From the NCBI GenBank assembly GCA_046295975.1, contig JBKBMG010000018.1, positions 1 to 64,000 of the forward strand: a stretch of DNA of 64,000 bases. The letters are read 5' to 3'. Below, in pieces: positions 33,007-41,890 of the stretch. The translations under genes were made by a program, and so were the position numbers. Positions within the stretch are counted from its first letter, which is position 1, and each line of letters starts with the position of its first letter. The notes beneath the pieces are model-generated. The model made no database searches and was not told the DNA's origin. It saw only the letters and a list, made by a program, of their open reading frames with translations. This DNA is from UBA2357 sp046295975. Lineage in GTDB: Bacteria > Pseudomonadota > Gammaproteobacteria > Burkholderiales > Rhodocyclaceae.

Positions 33007-33902
33007 AAGATTCAGCAGACAACAGGAGTGTGTCCGGACTGGCTGTCGCGCTCTTGGGCGCAGTGTTGATCGCGGGTTGTACCGCGAAGACGCCGGCCCC
33101 GATCAGGAGCACCGGCCCGGTTTCGGCGACGCAGACACCGGTCGCGGTGTCGCCGGGCGGCGCGCAGGTACGCGAACACATTGTCCGCCCGGGCGATACG
33201 CTCATGGGCATCGGGCGCCTATACGGTCAGAACGTGAATGACCTGGTGCGCTGGAACGGGCTGACCAATCCGCATCAGATCAGCGTTGGACAGCGCATTG
33301 CGGTGGCGCCGCCGGGTACCTTGCCCGGCCAGGCTGAACCCGTCGCGATCGCGCGCCCGGTGGAGGTGATTCCGGTTGCGCCGGCGGGGGCGGGGATGGC
33401 CGCGACGCCGGTCAAGCAGGAGCCCAAGGGCGGCAAACAACCATACAGCGATCAGGCGTGGGCGGCCGTCCGGCCGGGCATGGGCGAGCAGCCGCAGCAA
33501 CCTGTTCCGGTGCCTCCGGCTGCGACCGCGCCGCGTTCGTCGGCCTGGATGTGGCCGGCGTCGGGTGGCATCATCGCGGGCTTCAACGAGGCAACCAACA
33601 AGGGCGTCGACATCGGCGGCAATCCCGGCGATCCGGTCGTCGCGTCGGCGGCCGGCAAAGTCGTGTATTCGGGAAGTGGGTTGCGTGGTTACGGAAAACT
33701 GGTCATCATCAAGCACGACGAGAATTACCTGACCGCATATGCCCATAATCGCGAATTGCTGGTCAAGGAAGGGGACGATGTCACCCAGGGACAGCGCATC
33801 GCTGAATTGGGCAGTACCGATGCCGACCGTCCCAAGCTGCATTTCGAGATCCGCAGACAGGGCCGCCCTGTCGATCCGATGAACTACTTGCCACCACGCT
33901 GA
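33003..33902 (+). CDS. nlpD: NlpD-like lipoprotein, LysM plus degenerate M23 domain
   Basis: 299 aa. A signal peptide ends in the lipobox LIAGC (Cys at about residue 24). A LysM domain follows (EHIVRPGDTLMGIGRLYGQN, ISVGQRIAV). A Pro-rich linker leads to a C-terminal M23 peptidase fold (GVDIGGNPGDPVVASAAGKV, LTAYAHNRELLVKEGDDVTQ, LHFEIRRQGRPVDP). The first zinc-binding His of active M23 enzymes is replaced (NKGVDI), so it is probably an amidase activator rather than an endopeptidase, as for NlpD. It lies 10 bp before rpoS, whose promoter usually lies inside nlpD. Confidence 0.95.
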   Translation: MKDSADNRSVSGLAVALLGAVLIAGCTAKTPAPIRSTGPVSATQTPVAVSPGGAQVREHIVRPGDTLMGIGRLYGQNVNDLVRWNGLTNPHQISVGQRIAVAPPGTLPGQAEPVAIARPVEVIPVAPAGAGMAATPVKQEPKGGKQPYSDQAWAAVRPGMGEQPQQPVPVPPAATAPRSSAWMWPASGGIIAGFNEATNKGVDIGGNPGDPVVASAAGKVVYSGSGLRGYGKLVIIKHDENYLTAYAHNRELLVKEGDDVTQGQRIAELGSTDADRPKLHFEIRRQGRPVDPMNYLPPR

Positions 33903-33912
33903 CGGAGGTCGC

Positions 33913-34848
33913 ATGTACGATCCGGCGAGTCATGACGAAGTCGAGAGTCAGGAACCGGATCTACCGCCCGAGGTGGAGTTGCTGTCGGGCCAGTCCCCGC
34001 CAGCCTACGAAAGCGAGTTCCTCAACGACGTCACTCAGATCTATCTGAATGAAATCGGTGCCAATCCGCTGCTGACTGCGGAAGAGGAACTCGCGCTGGC
34101 GCGCCGCGTGCGCTGTGGCGACTTCGATGCGCGCCAGAGCATGATCGAACGCAATCTGCGTTTGGTCGTCAACATCGCCAAGCACTATCTCAGTCGCGGC
34201 ATTCCCCTGCTCGATCTGGTCGAGGAGGGGAATCTCGGCCTCATTCACGCGCTGGAAAAATTCGATCCAGAGCGTGGTTTCCGTTTTTCCACCTATGCCA
34301 CATGGTGGATCCGCCAGAATATCGAGCGGGCGATCATGAACCAGTCGCGCACGATCCGGCTCCCGGTGCATGTGGTCAAGGAACTCAACCAGGTCCTGCG
34401 TGCCCGGCGAATGCTGGAGGCGAGCGGCAACGGTGAATACACTCTCGAAGAAGTGGCGAACCGCAGCGGCAAGTCGGTCGACGACGTGCGCGCGTTGCTG
34501 GCTTTGAGCGAGCACACCGCGTCGCTGGATGCGCCGCTGGACATTGATCCCAGCCTGTCCATTGGCGAGTCGCTTGCCGATGAACACGTGTGCGCGCCGG
34601 AACTGCGCATACAGGATGCCGAAGTCGAGCACCTGGTGCGTGACTGGATCGGCAAACTCAACGACAAGCAGCGTACGGTCATCCGGCATCGTTACGGCAT
34701 CGACGAGTGCGACATGATGACGTTGGAGGAACTCGCGTCGTTGCTTGGGCTTACGCGCGAGCGCGTTCGCCAGATTCAGCTCGAGGCGCTCGGGCTGCTG
34801 CGGCGGGCGATACGCCGCCGCGGCATCTCACGCGACGTACTGCTCTAG
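33913..34848 (+). CDS. rpoS: RNA polymerase sigma factor RpoS
   Basis: 311 aa. A group 2 sigma70-family factor for stationary phase and general stress. Region 1.2 is DVTQIYLNEIGANPLLTAEE, region 2 has FSTYATWWIRQNIERAIMNQ, region 3 follows, and region 4 ends in the HTH LEELASLLGLTRERVRQIQ. The lack of a large N-terminal region 1.1 and the nlpD neighbourhood separate it from RpoD. Confidence 0.97.
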   Translation: MYDPASHDEVESQEPDLPPEVELLSGQSPPAYESEFLNDVTQIYLNEIGANPLLTAEEELALARRVRCGDFDARQSMIERNLRLVVNIAKHYLSRGIPLLDLVEEGNLGLIHALEKFDPERGFRFSTYATWWIRQNIERAIMNQSRTIRLPVHVVKELNQVLRARRMLEASGNGEYTLEEVANRSGKSVDDVRALLALSEHTASLDAPLDIDPSLSIGESLADEHVCAPELRIQDAEVEHLVRDWIGKLNDKQRTVIRHRYGIDECDMMTLEELASLLGLTRERVRQIQLEALGLLRRAIRRRGISRDVLL

Positions 34849-34856
34849 TGTAGTCG

Positions 34857-35867
34857 TCACTGAGCCGGTGCCCCATAGCGGCGGCGCAGGGCTTCGGCCA
34901 GCTCGAACACCGACATTGCATAGAAGCTGCTGCGGTTGTAGCGGGTGATCACATAGAAGTTGCGATAGCCGACCCAGTATTCGGTCGGCTGATTGGGGGT
35001 GACCAGGTCCACCAGGGTCGCCGCTGCGGGATACAGTTCGCCACGTATTGCTACGATGCCGTTGTCCAGCAAGGTGTCGCGGCTCAGCGCAGGTTCGATT
35101 CCCGCCGCGATCAGGGGTGCCGGGTCCGTGGCCGCGGGAACGATGACACGATAGGCGACCGGTTCGCCGGTGCGCCAGCCATGGACTGCGAGGTAGTTGG
35201 CCACGCTTCCGATCGCATCCACCGGGTTGGAGTCGAAGTCGATTACGCCGTTGCCATCGAAATCAACCGCGTAGTTGCGGATGCTGCTCGGGAGAAACTG
35301 CGGATAGCCGACCGCGCCCGCGTAGGAGCCGGTGAAGCTGAAGGGATCGCGCCCCTGTTCACGGGCAAGCAGGAACAGGTTTTCGAGTTCCTTCCTGAAC
35401 AGCGGCGCGCGTGGCGGGTAGTTGAAGGCGAGGGTGGCAAGGGCGGACACGGTTTCGAAGTTACCGGTGTAGCTGCCGTAATTCGTTTCCACGCCGATGA
35501 TGGAAACGATGACTTCCGGCGGTACGCCGAAGCGCTGGCTGGCGGCTTCGATCGTGGCCCGGTGCGTATGCCAGAACGCCACACCACCCTCGATGCGGGC
35601 GTCGGTCAGGAAGCGGGCGCGGTAGCGCTGCCACGAGCGGGCGGCGGGCGTGGTCGGCGGCGTGATCAGCCGGATCACCTGCGGGTCGTGCTGCGCACGC
35701 GCCAGCGCGGCGTTCAACTGGCTGCGTTCGAAACCATGGTTTTCGACCATTTCCTGCACGAATGCCTGTGCGTCCGCGCTGTCGAGGAAGGAGGCGTGCG
35801 CCACTGGCGCCGTGGCAAGCGTGAGCGTGAAGGCGGCGGCGAGCGTGTGAAGCGATTTCTTGATCAT
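34857..35867 (-). CDS. mltB: Membrane-bound lytic murein transglycosylase B family
   Basis: 336 aa. It has a Sec signal peptide (MIKKSLHTLAAAFTLTLATA, cleavage near AHA-S) with no lipobox Cys, so it is probably a periplasmic soluble form. The catalytic Glu lies in IIGVETNYGSYTGNFETVSA. AGAVGYPQFLPSSI and the DFDGNGVIDF segment are typical of MltB/SltB. The enzyme cleaves glycan strands to form 1,6-anhydromuropeptides. It is convergent with rpoS (8 bp apart) and its start overlaps the transglutaminase stop. Confidence 0.93.
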   Translation of the reverse strand: MIKKSLHTLAAAFTLTLATAPVAHASFLDSADAQAFVQEMVENHGFERSQLNAALARAQHDPQVIRLITPPTTPAARSWQRYRARFLTDARIEGGVAFWHTHRATIEAASQRFGVPPEVIVSIIGVETNYGSYTGNFETVSALATLAFNYPPRAPLFRKELENLFLLAREQGRDPFSFTGSYAGAVGYPQFLPSSIRNYAVDFDGNGVIDFDSNPVDAIGSVANYLAVHGWRTGEPVAYRVIVPAATDPAPLIAAGIEPALSRDTLLDNGIVAIRGELYPAAATLVDLVTPNQPTEYWVGYRNFYVITRYNRSSFYAMSVFELAEALRRRYGAPAQ

Positions 35868-37843
35868 CTCGGATGGAAACTGCGGATGCGATTGCAGAAG
35901 GCCTGGACACGTCTTGCATGTCCGGCGTCGGTGGGGCCGTAGCGAAGCTCGGCGTAATGGGCGGCGATCTCTTGGATCGAGCGGGCATGGTCGGGCAGCA
36001 CAAGCGCAGCCCGACCAGCATATTGTAGAGGCCCCTCCCAGGGCTGGCGCGCGCAACCCCGGCGGGCGAGTCGATTGCAATAGGTGGACCATGCGCGCAC
36101 GAGTGGGTCGGTGTTGCGGCGGCGCCATGTCGCCCAGCCGAGCAACAACGCTACAACGGTCGCAGCCCCGGCGACCATGACGATGGTCAGCTTGCGCCAG
36201 TCCGGCTCGCTGAGTCCGAGCCGGTCGAAGAACTGGCGTTGGCGATCGGGATCGTAGCCCAGCACCCACAGGTTCCAGGCATTGGCGACGGCTTCCCAGC
36301 GGCGAAGTGCGTCACGCATCCATTCGGCGGATTCGCGCAGCATGAAGGGGCGGAAGGCTCCTTCAGGTAGCGATGCGGCAAGTCCCAGTTCGATCCGGTC
36401 TGGCGCGACGATGGCTGTTGGGTCTACCCGAATCCAGCCCCGCCCGGCCAGCCAGACCTCAGCCCACGCATGAGCATCCGACTGCCGTACCACCAGGCTG
36501 CCATCTATGGGATTGACCTCGCCGCCCTGGTAGCCGGTAACCACACGGGCGGGTACGCCCGCTGCTCGCGCCATGAAGACGAAGGCCGAAGCGAAATGTT
36601 CGCAGAACCCGGCGCGGGTCGAGAACAGAAACTCGTCGACCGAGTGGTTGCCAAGCCGCGGCGGGCGCAAGGTGTAGACGAGATCCTGTGAACGCATCAT
36701 TGCAAGAATGCGCTCCACCCTGACGGCGGGTTCCGGATCGCCCTCAAGGAGTGCGGACACCCGCTGCAGCGTTTCGGGGTTGAAGCCCCGGGGCAGAGCG
36801 AGATTGAGTCGCTGGACGGCATCGGGCAGGTTCCGGCCCGTCGCGGTTTCGGGGTAGGAAGTCAGTGCGACCAGACGACGCTGACGCACCGGAGCGATGG
36901 CCCGAAGATGGTAGTCCAGTGCGTAACGCGCGTCCTGTGGTGCCGAGCCGGGAAAGTCCATGGCCAGCAACCAGGGGCGGTTGTGAGGTTCGAGCGTGAT
37001 CGTGTAGCTGTACGATCGGCCGGAAACCTCGTAGGGAGGCAAGGATTGATAGGCGGTCGATTCGCTCCGCCAAGTGCGGCCGTCGAAGCTGCTCAGGACC
37101 GGGCCACGCCAGTAGCGTTGCGAGGGGGGCGGAAGTGGGCCGTCGAATACCGCTCTCAGGGCTATGGCGTAGGATTCGCTCAGATCGCTGATCGCACCGG
37201 GTGACATTGTGTCCGACAGTCCGGTCGTGCCCGAGAACGCGTCGCTCGGCAATCCCCATAGCGGGCCTTGGACGCGCGGGAAGGCGAGGAACAGGATCAG
37301 CAGTAACGGGAGCGCCTGCAGCAACATCAGCCCGGCGTGGGCTAGTTGCCGGCGGGGCGCCGTTTCGGTGTCGGACAGGCTGAGCAGGGTCGCGGTCGAG
37401 ATCAGCACGCCGCAAAGGGCCAGTGCTGCGACCGGAATCGACTGGTAGTAAAAAAACAGCCCGACCTGCAGGAAGTAGCTCAACAGCACTGCCGCCCTCA
37501 CGTCGCGCGCGCTTCGTGCCTCGAGCTGTTTCAGACAGAGCAGTATTGCCAGTGCGGCGACACCCGGGTCCTTGCCGAAGAAATGGCCGAACTCCCACAC
37601 GACCAGCGCGATGCTGATGAGGGCGACGATCAGGATCCAGAGCCGCGCAACAGGTCGCCGGTCGTGCTGAAGGGCCGGGCGCAACCGCGTCACGCCCTGC
37701 CACAGCAGCAGGACAGCGCAAAGCAGCGACAACCAGATCGGCAGATGGGCTGCATGCGGCGCCAGCGTCAGGGTGATGCTGGCGAGTAGCCACCACGCCG
37801 AATTGCCGGTGATGGTGACCTTGCTACGCATTCCGGTCGCCAT
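35864..37843 (-). CDS. tgpA: TgpA-like membrane transglutaminase
   Basis: 659 aa. The N-terminal ~200 residues form five or more transmembrane helices (LASITLTLAPHAAHLPIWLS, LWILIVALISIALVVWEFGH). A periplasmic transglutaminase-like core follows with the Cys-His-Asp triad (RAGFCEHFASAFVFMARAAG, then QSDAHAWAEVWLAGRGWIRV and DPTA). One more transmembrane helix (MVAGAATVVALLLGWATW) precedes a short DUF4129-like cytoplasmic tail. The start overlaps the DUF58 gene by 20 bp; an ATG four codons later is possible. Such proteins travel with DUF58 and MoxR genes and their substrates are mostly unknown. Confidence 0.9.
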   Translation of the reverse strand: MATGMRSKVTITGNSAWWLLASITLTLAPHAAHLPIWLSLLCAVLLLWQGVTRLRPALQHDRRPVARLWILIVALISIALVVWEFGHFFGKDPGVAALAILLCLKQLEARSARDVRAAVLLSYFLQVGLFFYYQSIPVAALALCGVLISTATLLSLSDTETAPRRQLAHAGLMLLQALPLLLILFLAFPRVQGPLWGLPSDAFSGTTGLSDTMSPGAISDLSESYAIALRAVFDGPLPPPSQRYWRGPVLSSFDGRTWRSESTAYQSLPPYEVSGRSYSYTITLEPHNRPWLLAMDFPGSAPQDARYALDYHLRAIAPVRQRRLVALTSYPETATGRNLPDAVQRLNLALPRGFNPETLQRVSALLEGDPEPAVRVERILAMMRSQDLVYTLRPPRLGNHSVDEFLFSTRAGFCEHFASAFVFMARAAGVPARVVTGYQGGEVNPIDGSLVVRQSDAHAWAEVWLAGRGWIRVDPTAIVAPDRIELGLAASLPEGAFRPFMLRESAEWMRDALRRWEAVANAWNLWVLGYDPDRQRQFFDRLGLSEPDWRKLTIVMVAGAATVVALLLGWATWRRRNTDPLVRAWSTYCNRLARRGCARQPWEGPLQYAGRAALVLPDHARSIQEIAAHYAELRYGPTDAGHARRVQAFCNRIRSFHPR

Positions 37844-38807
37844 TGCCGAAGAGCGCCAACTGGCGCAGAACCGCTTGAAAGTGCCGCTGCCCGGAGTCCG
37901 TTTCGATGAATCCGCCAGGCAATCTGAGTGAGAAAGGGCGCTCCTGTGCCGCCGCCTGTAACACCCATGCGGTCAAACGCGACAAGCGGGCCTCGGTATC
38001 CATGCTGGAGGGCGTCTGGTGCCAATCGATTTCGAGTGCTTCGCCCTCCAACCCAGAGAATTGCTTGGTCAGCATCGGTCCGCCGCGAGCGACGACCTTC
38101 CACGCGATGTGCTTGGGTGAGTGCGAAGGCTCGTAGGCCTTCAGGCCCGAAAAGTCGTCGTTGCCGCTGCGCGTAGAAGCTGCGCCCCGTTCCAGACTAC
38201 CGCTTTCCGGCACCGGGGGCGCCGACGCCTCCGGTTGCGGGTAGACCAGGCAGCGCACGTCGGGCTTGAGCACACACCAGGCCCGAACCAGGCCGAGTGG
38301 GAAAAGCGTGGTGATCGTCACCCGCCCGAGTGGCAACCATCCTCGCCGTGCCGTTGCGCGGGGGAGTTCGACGGTCAGTCTGCCATGCTCACCGAGGCGT
38401 ACGGTAATCGGCGTACCGTCGGCTGCGACCGAGAGGTCAGGGCGCACGCGGCGGTCGTCGTTGCTGAGCAACACCGGGAACACGGCGGCTTCGCCGGCGA
38501 ACACCTCTCGTGAGCGCCCGAACGTGATGCGCAGGCCAAGCAGGTTCCGAAAGGCGTGGATCATGCTCACCACGCCCACGCCGCCGAGCAGGAACACCAC
38601 TGCATAGCCCAGGCTCAGGTTGTAGTTGATGCTGGCAATCAGCATGACGAGCAGTGCGACGGTGAAACCGATGCCGGCGGACGTGGGGAGTACGTAGATG
38701 CGCTTGCGCCCGAGCACGATCTCGTCAGTGTCGATCCGGGCGCGCCGAAATAACAGATTGTCGAGTGCGCCGCTCAGGCCGGGCGGGCGTACAAGGCGTT
38801 GGAGCAT
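37824..38807 (-). CDS. DUF58 domain protein
   Basis: 327 aa. Two transmembrane helices lie near residues 42-85 (IGFTVALLVMLIASINYNLS, AVVFLLGGVGVVSMIHAF). The DUF58 signature is in the C-terminal half (GLKAYEPSHSPKHIAWKVVA). DUF58 proteins have a degenerate von Willebrand-like fold and work with MoxR ATPases. It lies 14 bp downstream of moxR and overlaps tgpA, so moxR-DUF58-tgpA-mltB is one transcript. Confidence 0.9.
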   Translation of the reverse strand: MLQRLVRPPGLSGALDNLLFRRARIDTDEIVLGRKRIYVLPTSAGIGFTVALLVMLIASINYNLSLGYAVVFLLGGVGVVSMIHAFRNLLGLRITFGRSREVFAGEAAVFPVLLSNDDRRVRPDLSVAADGTPITVRLGEHGRLTVELPRATARRGWLPLGRVTITTLFPLGLVRAWCVLKPDVRCLVYPQPEASAPPVPESGSLERGAASTRSGNDDFSGLKAYEPSHSPKHIAWKVVARGGPMLTKQFSGLEGEALEIDWHQTPSSMDTEARLSRLTAWVLQAAAQERPFSLRLPGGFIETDSGQRHFQAVLRQLALFGNGDRNA

Positions 38808-38821
38808 GGCTGGGCGCTCCG

Positions 38822-39757
38822 TCAGGAGACTGCCACGCCGCGGAGCAGCCGCTCCAGCGCCTCGGGGGTCGCGCTGCGGCCGTCCGCGGCCATGGCGAGC
38901 CGATGTGCGGCAACGTGTGGAAACACCGCCTGCACGTCTTCCGGCAGCACATGGGTACGCCCGTCGGTCAGCGCCCAGGCACGTGCCGCGGCAATCATGC
39001 CGATTCCGGCGCGCGGGCTGAGCCCGGCTGAGAAGTCGGGCGATTGCCGGCTGGCGGCGAGCAGGCGCTGAGCATAGTCGGCAAGCGGTTCCGAGACGGT
39101 GACGGTGCGCGCAGCGCGTTGCAGTTCGCTGAGCGCCTGGGGGGTGACCACCGGCTCCATGCGCTCCAGCAGGTCACGCCGGTCCTCGCCGAGCAACAGT
39201 GCCCGTTCGGCTTCACGATCCGGGTAGCCGAGCTGGATACGCATGAGGAAGCGGTCGAGCTGGCTTTCCGGGAGCGGGAAGGTGCCGATCTGGTGGGCGG
39301 GGTTTTGCGTCGCGATGACGAAGAACGGGTCGGGCAGGGGCAGGGTCTGGCCGTCCACCGTGACCTGCTGTTCCTCCATGGCCTCGAGCAGTGCGCTCTG
39401 CGTCTTGGGCGTGGCACGGTTGATCTCATCGGCCAGGATGAGCTGGGCGAACAGCGGACCGGGATGGAAGCGGAAATCGCCGCGTTCGCCATCATAGATC
39501 GATACGCCGATGATGTCGGCGGGCAGCAGGTCGCTGGTGAATTGCACGCGCTGGTAGTTCAGGTTCATCAGGCGTGCCAGCACGTGGGCCAGTGTGGTCT
39601 TGCCGACGCCTGGAACGTCTTCGATGAGGAGATGGCCGCGGGCGATCATGCAGGTGACGGCGACGCGCAGGTCGCGCGACTTTCCGAGCACGATGGTGTT
39701 GGCTGCGGCGAGCAATGTTGCGACGGTTTCCGCTGGCGTGCGGGGAGATTCGGTCAT
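38822..39757 (-). CDS. MoxR-family AAA+ ATPase
   Basis: 311 aa. Walker A is EDVPGVGKTTLAHVLARLMN; Walker B is ILADEINRATPKTQSALLEA; the sensor region is VIATQNPAHQIGTFPLPESQ. MoxR ATPases act as chaperones for metal- or vWA-containing partners. The ATG at 39757 gives the normal N-terminus; a longer in-frame reading has no ribosome site. It is the first gene of the operon and is divergent from the deacetylase gene over 144 bp. Confidence 0.93.
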   Translation of the reverse strand: MTESPRTPAETVATLLAAANTIVLGKSRDLRVAVTCMIARGHLLIEDVPGVGKTTLAHVLARLMNLNYQRVQFTSDLLPADIIGVSIYDGERGDFRFHPGPLFAQLILADEINRATPKTQSALLEAMEEQQVTVDGQTLPLPDPFFVIATQNPAHQIGTFPLPESQLDRFLMRIQLGYPDREAERALLLGEDRRDLLERMEPVVTPQALSELQRAARTVTVSEPLADYAQRLLAASRQSPDFSAGLSPRAGIGMIAAARAWALTDGRTHVLPEDVQAVFPHVAAHRLAMAADGRSATPEALERLLRGVAVS

Positions 39758-39901
39758 TTTCCGGGTACTGTGAAATTGAACGGGAAGCGGTGATAATAGA
39801 TTACAAATACGCAACCGCGCGGCGCGCGGCCGGATGCGAACGTGATTCGAGTCCGGTCCGCGCGAAAAAGTTCGGGTTCACAGGATGGGGAGAGAGAGGG
39901 T

Positions 39902-40828
39902 ATGACGACAACCGCGTTCATCACGCATCGCGACTGCTGGTTGCACGATATGGGGAGCTTTCATCCCGAGTGCCCGGACCGGCTGGCCGCGATCAACGAT
40001 CGTCTGATCGCGGCAGGACTCGATTTGTATCTGTCTTTTTTTGACGCGCCGCTTGCCACCGACGAGCAGATTCTGCGCGCCCACCGGAAGACGTATCTCG
40101 AGGAACTGGTGTCCAGCGTACCGGAGCACGGCATTCGCCACCTCGATCCCGATACTGCGATGAATCCCAATACGATGAAGGCGGCGCTGCGTTCGGCGGG
40201 GGCCGGCGTGCTGGCCACCGATCTGGTGATGCGCGGCGAGATCGAGAACGCCTTCTGCGCCGTGCGCCCGCCCGGGCATCATGCAGAGCGGGGCAAGGCG
40301 ATGGGTTTTTGTTTCCTCAACAACGTCGCAATCGCCGCCCATCACGCCCTGGACGCCCACGCACTGGAGCGTGTTGCGATCGTGGACTTCGACGTCCATC
40401 ACGGCAACGGAACCGAGGACATTTTCCGCGATGATCCGCGGGTACTCATGGCGGGCATCTTCCAGCACCCGTTCTACCCCTACAGCGGTGCCGATACGCA
40501 AGCTCCCAACATGGTGAATGTGCCGGTGACGGCCGGTACGCGTGGCGACGCCTTCCGGCAGATCGTGAGCGAGGTGTGGATACCGGCACTGCGCAATCAC
40601 AATCCGCAGATGATCTTCATCTCGGCCGGTTTCGATGCGCACTACGAGGACGACATGGGTTCGCTGGGGCTGGTCGAGGCGGACTACATCTGGGCGACCG
40701 AGCAACTCAAGGCGCTGGCGGTCGAATGTGGCCACAGGAGAATTGTTTCAGTTCTCGAAGGTGGATATGCCTTGTCCGCGCTGGCCCGTTCGGTGGTCGC
40801 CCACGTCAAGGTGCTCGCCGACCTCTGA
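39902..40828 (+). CDS. Histone-deacetylase-family protein (AcuC/AphA-like)
   Basis: 308 aa. Class II HDAC-like: MGSFHPECPDRLAAI at the start, catalytic His pair in AVRPPGHHAERGKAMGFCFL, zinc ligands in IVDFDVHHGNGTEDIF and the Asp of SAGFDAHYEDD, and the closing LEGGYALSALARS. These enzymes deacetylate proteins or small acylated amines such as polyamines; the substrate cannot be told from sequence. It stands alone, preceded by a GAGAGAGGGT ribosome site. Confidence 0.92.
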   Translation: MTTTAFITHRDCWLHDMGSFHPECPDRLAAINDRLIAAGLDLYLSFFDAPLATDEQILRAHRKTYLEELVSSVPEHGIRHLDPDTAMNPNTMKAALRSAGAGVLATDLVMRGEIENAFCAVRPPGHHAERGKAMGFCFLNNVAIAAHHALDAHALERVAIVDFDVHHGNGTEDIFRDDPRVLMAGIFQHPFYPYSGADTQAPNMVNVPVTAGTRGDAFRQIVSEVWIPALRNHNPQMIFISAGFDAHYEDDMGSLGLVEADYIWATEQLKALAVECGHRRIVSVLEGGYALSALARSVVAHVKVLADL

Positions 40829-40994
40829 GCGCCTGCGGGGCCGGCCGCGTCCAGCCTGCGCCTCGAGCGGCTGGGGCAGGGAATCCCGCGGCGGCCCGGC
40901 CTTCCCTCAAGGCGCTGCAGTGCCCGTTGCGGCGCGTTGCCGCTGCGCACGTATCGGTTAGAATGACCGCTTTCAATCTTCGGTTTCCCCGTTC

Positions 40995-41873
40995 ATGATT
41001 ACCGGATCCATCGTAGCGATCGTCACGCCCATGCACCCCGACGGCAGCCTGGATTACCCTGGGCTGGCGAAACTGATCGACTTCCATGTGGCCGAGGGAA
41101 CCGACGGCATCGTGATCGTCGGCACCACCGGCGAATCGCCAACCGTGTCGGTGGACGAGCACTGCCAGCTCATCCGCTTCACCGTCGAGCATGCGAACGG
41201 GCGGATTCCCGTGATCGCCGGCGCGGGCGGCAACTCCACCGCCGAAGCCATCGAACTGGCCCGTTTTGCCCAGGCGGCGGGTGCTCAGGCTCAGCTGTCG
41301 GTGGTGCCGTACTACAACAGGCCGACGCAGGAGGGCCTGTACCAGCATTTCAAGACGATTGCGGAAGCAGTCGAACTGCCACTGATCCTGTACAACGTGC
41401 CGGGGCGTACGGTTGCTGATCTGGCCAACGACACGGTGTTGCGGCTGGCCGAGGTTCCCAACATCGTCGGCATCAAGGATGCTACCGGTAGCCTTGAGCG
41501 TGCCTGCGACCTGTTCGACCGCATGCCCGAGGGTTTCGCGGCCTACACCGGTGACGACATGACGGGGGCAGCCTTCATCCTGCTTGGTGGCCACGGTGCG
41601 ATTTCCGTTACCGCCAACGTGGCACCGCGCGCGATGCACGAGATGTGCGCGGCGGCGCTGCGCGGTGACGCCAGGGCGGCACGGGACATCAACAATCGCC
41701 TGTTGTGGCTGCATCGCAATCTGTTCTGCGAGGCGAACCCGATTCCGGTCAAGTGGGCCTTGCAGCGCATGGGCTTGATCCAGTCAGGCATTCGCCTGCC
41801 GCTCACCCCGCTTTCCCATGCCTATCACGAGCGGGTGACCGAAGCCCTGCGGCGTGCCGGTATCGAGATCTGA
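40995..41873 (+). CDS. dapA: 4-hydroxy-tetrahydrodipicolinate synthase
   Basis: 292 aa. It condenses pyruvate with aspartate semialdehyde in lysine and diaminopimelate synthesis. Family landmarks are GTTGESPTVSVDEHCQLI, VVPYYNRPTQEGLYQHF with the catalytic Tyr, LYNVPGRT, and the Schiff-base Lys in IVGIKDATGSLER. A TTAGAAT -10-like box lies about 30 bp upstream. It is cotranscribed with bamC (17 bp gap). Confidence 0.97.
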   Translation: MITGSIVAIVTPMHPDGSLDYPGLAKLIDFHVAEGTDGIVIVGTTGESPTVSVDEHCQLIRFTVEHANGRIPVIAGAGGNSTAEAIELARFAQAAGAQAQLSVVPYYNRPTQEGLYQHFKTIAEAVELPLILYNVPGRTVADLANDTVLRLAEVPNIVGIKDATGSLERACDLFDRMPEGFAAYTGDDMTGAAFILLGGHGAISVTANVAPRAMHEMCAAALRGDARAARDINNRLLWLHRNLFCEANPIPVKWALQRMGLIQSGIRLPLTPLSHAYHERVTEALRRAGIEI

Positions 41874-41890
41874 TCCAGAAGGGTTTTCGG

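Noticed and set aside
39902..40828. Histone-deacetylase gene as a sign of eukaryotic transfer
   Set aside because: AcuC/HDAC-like enzymes are common in bacteria; codon use and GC match the neighbours.
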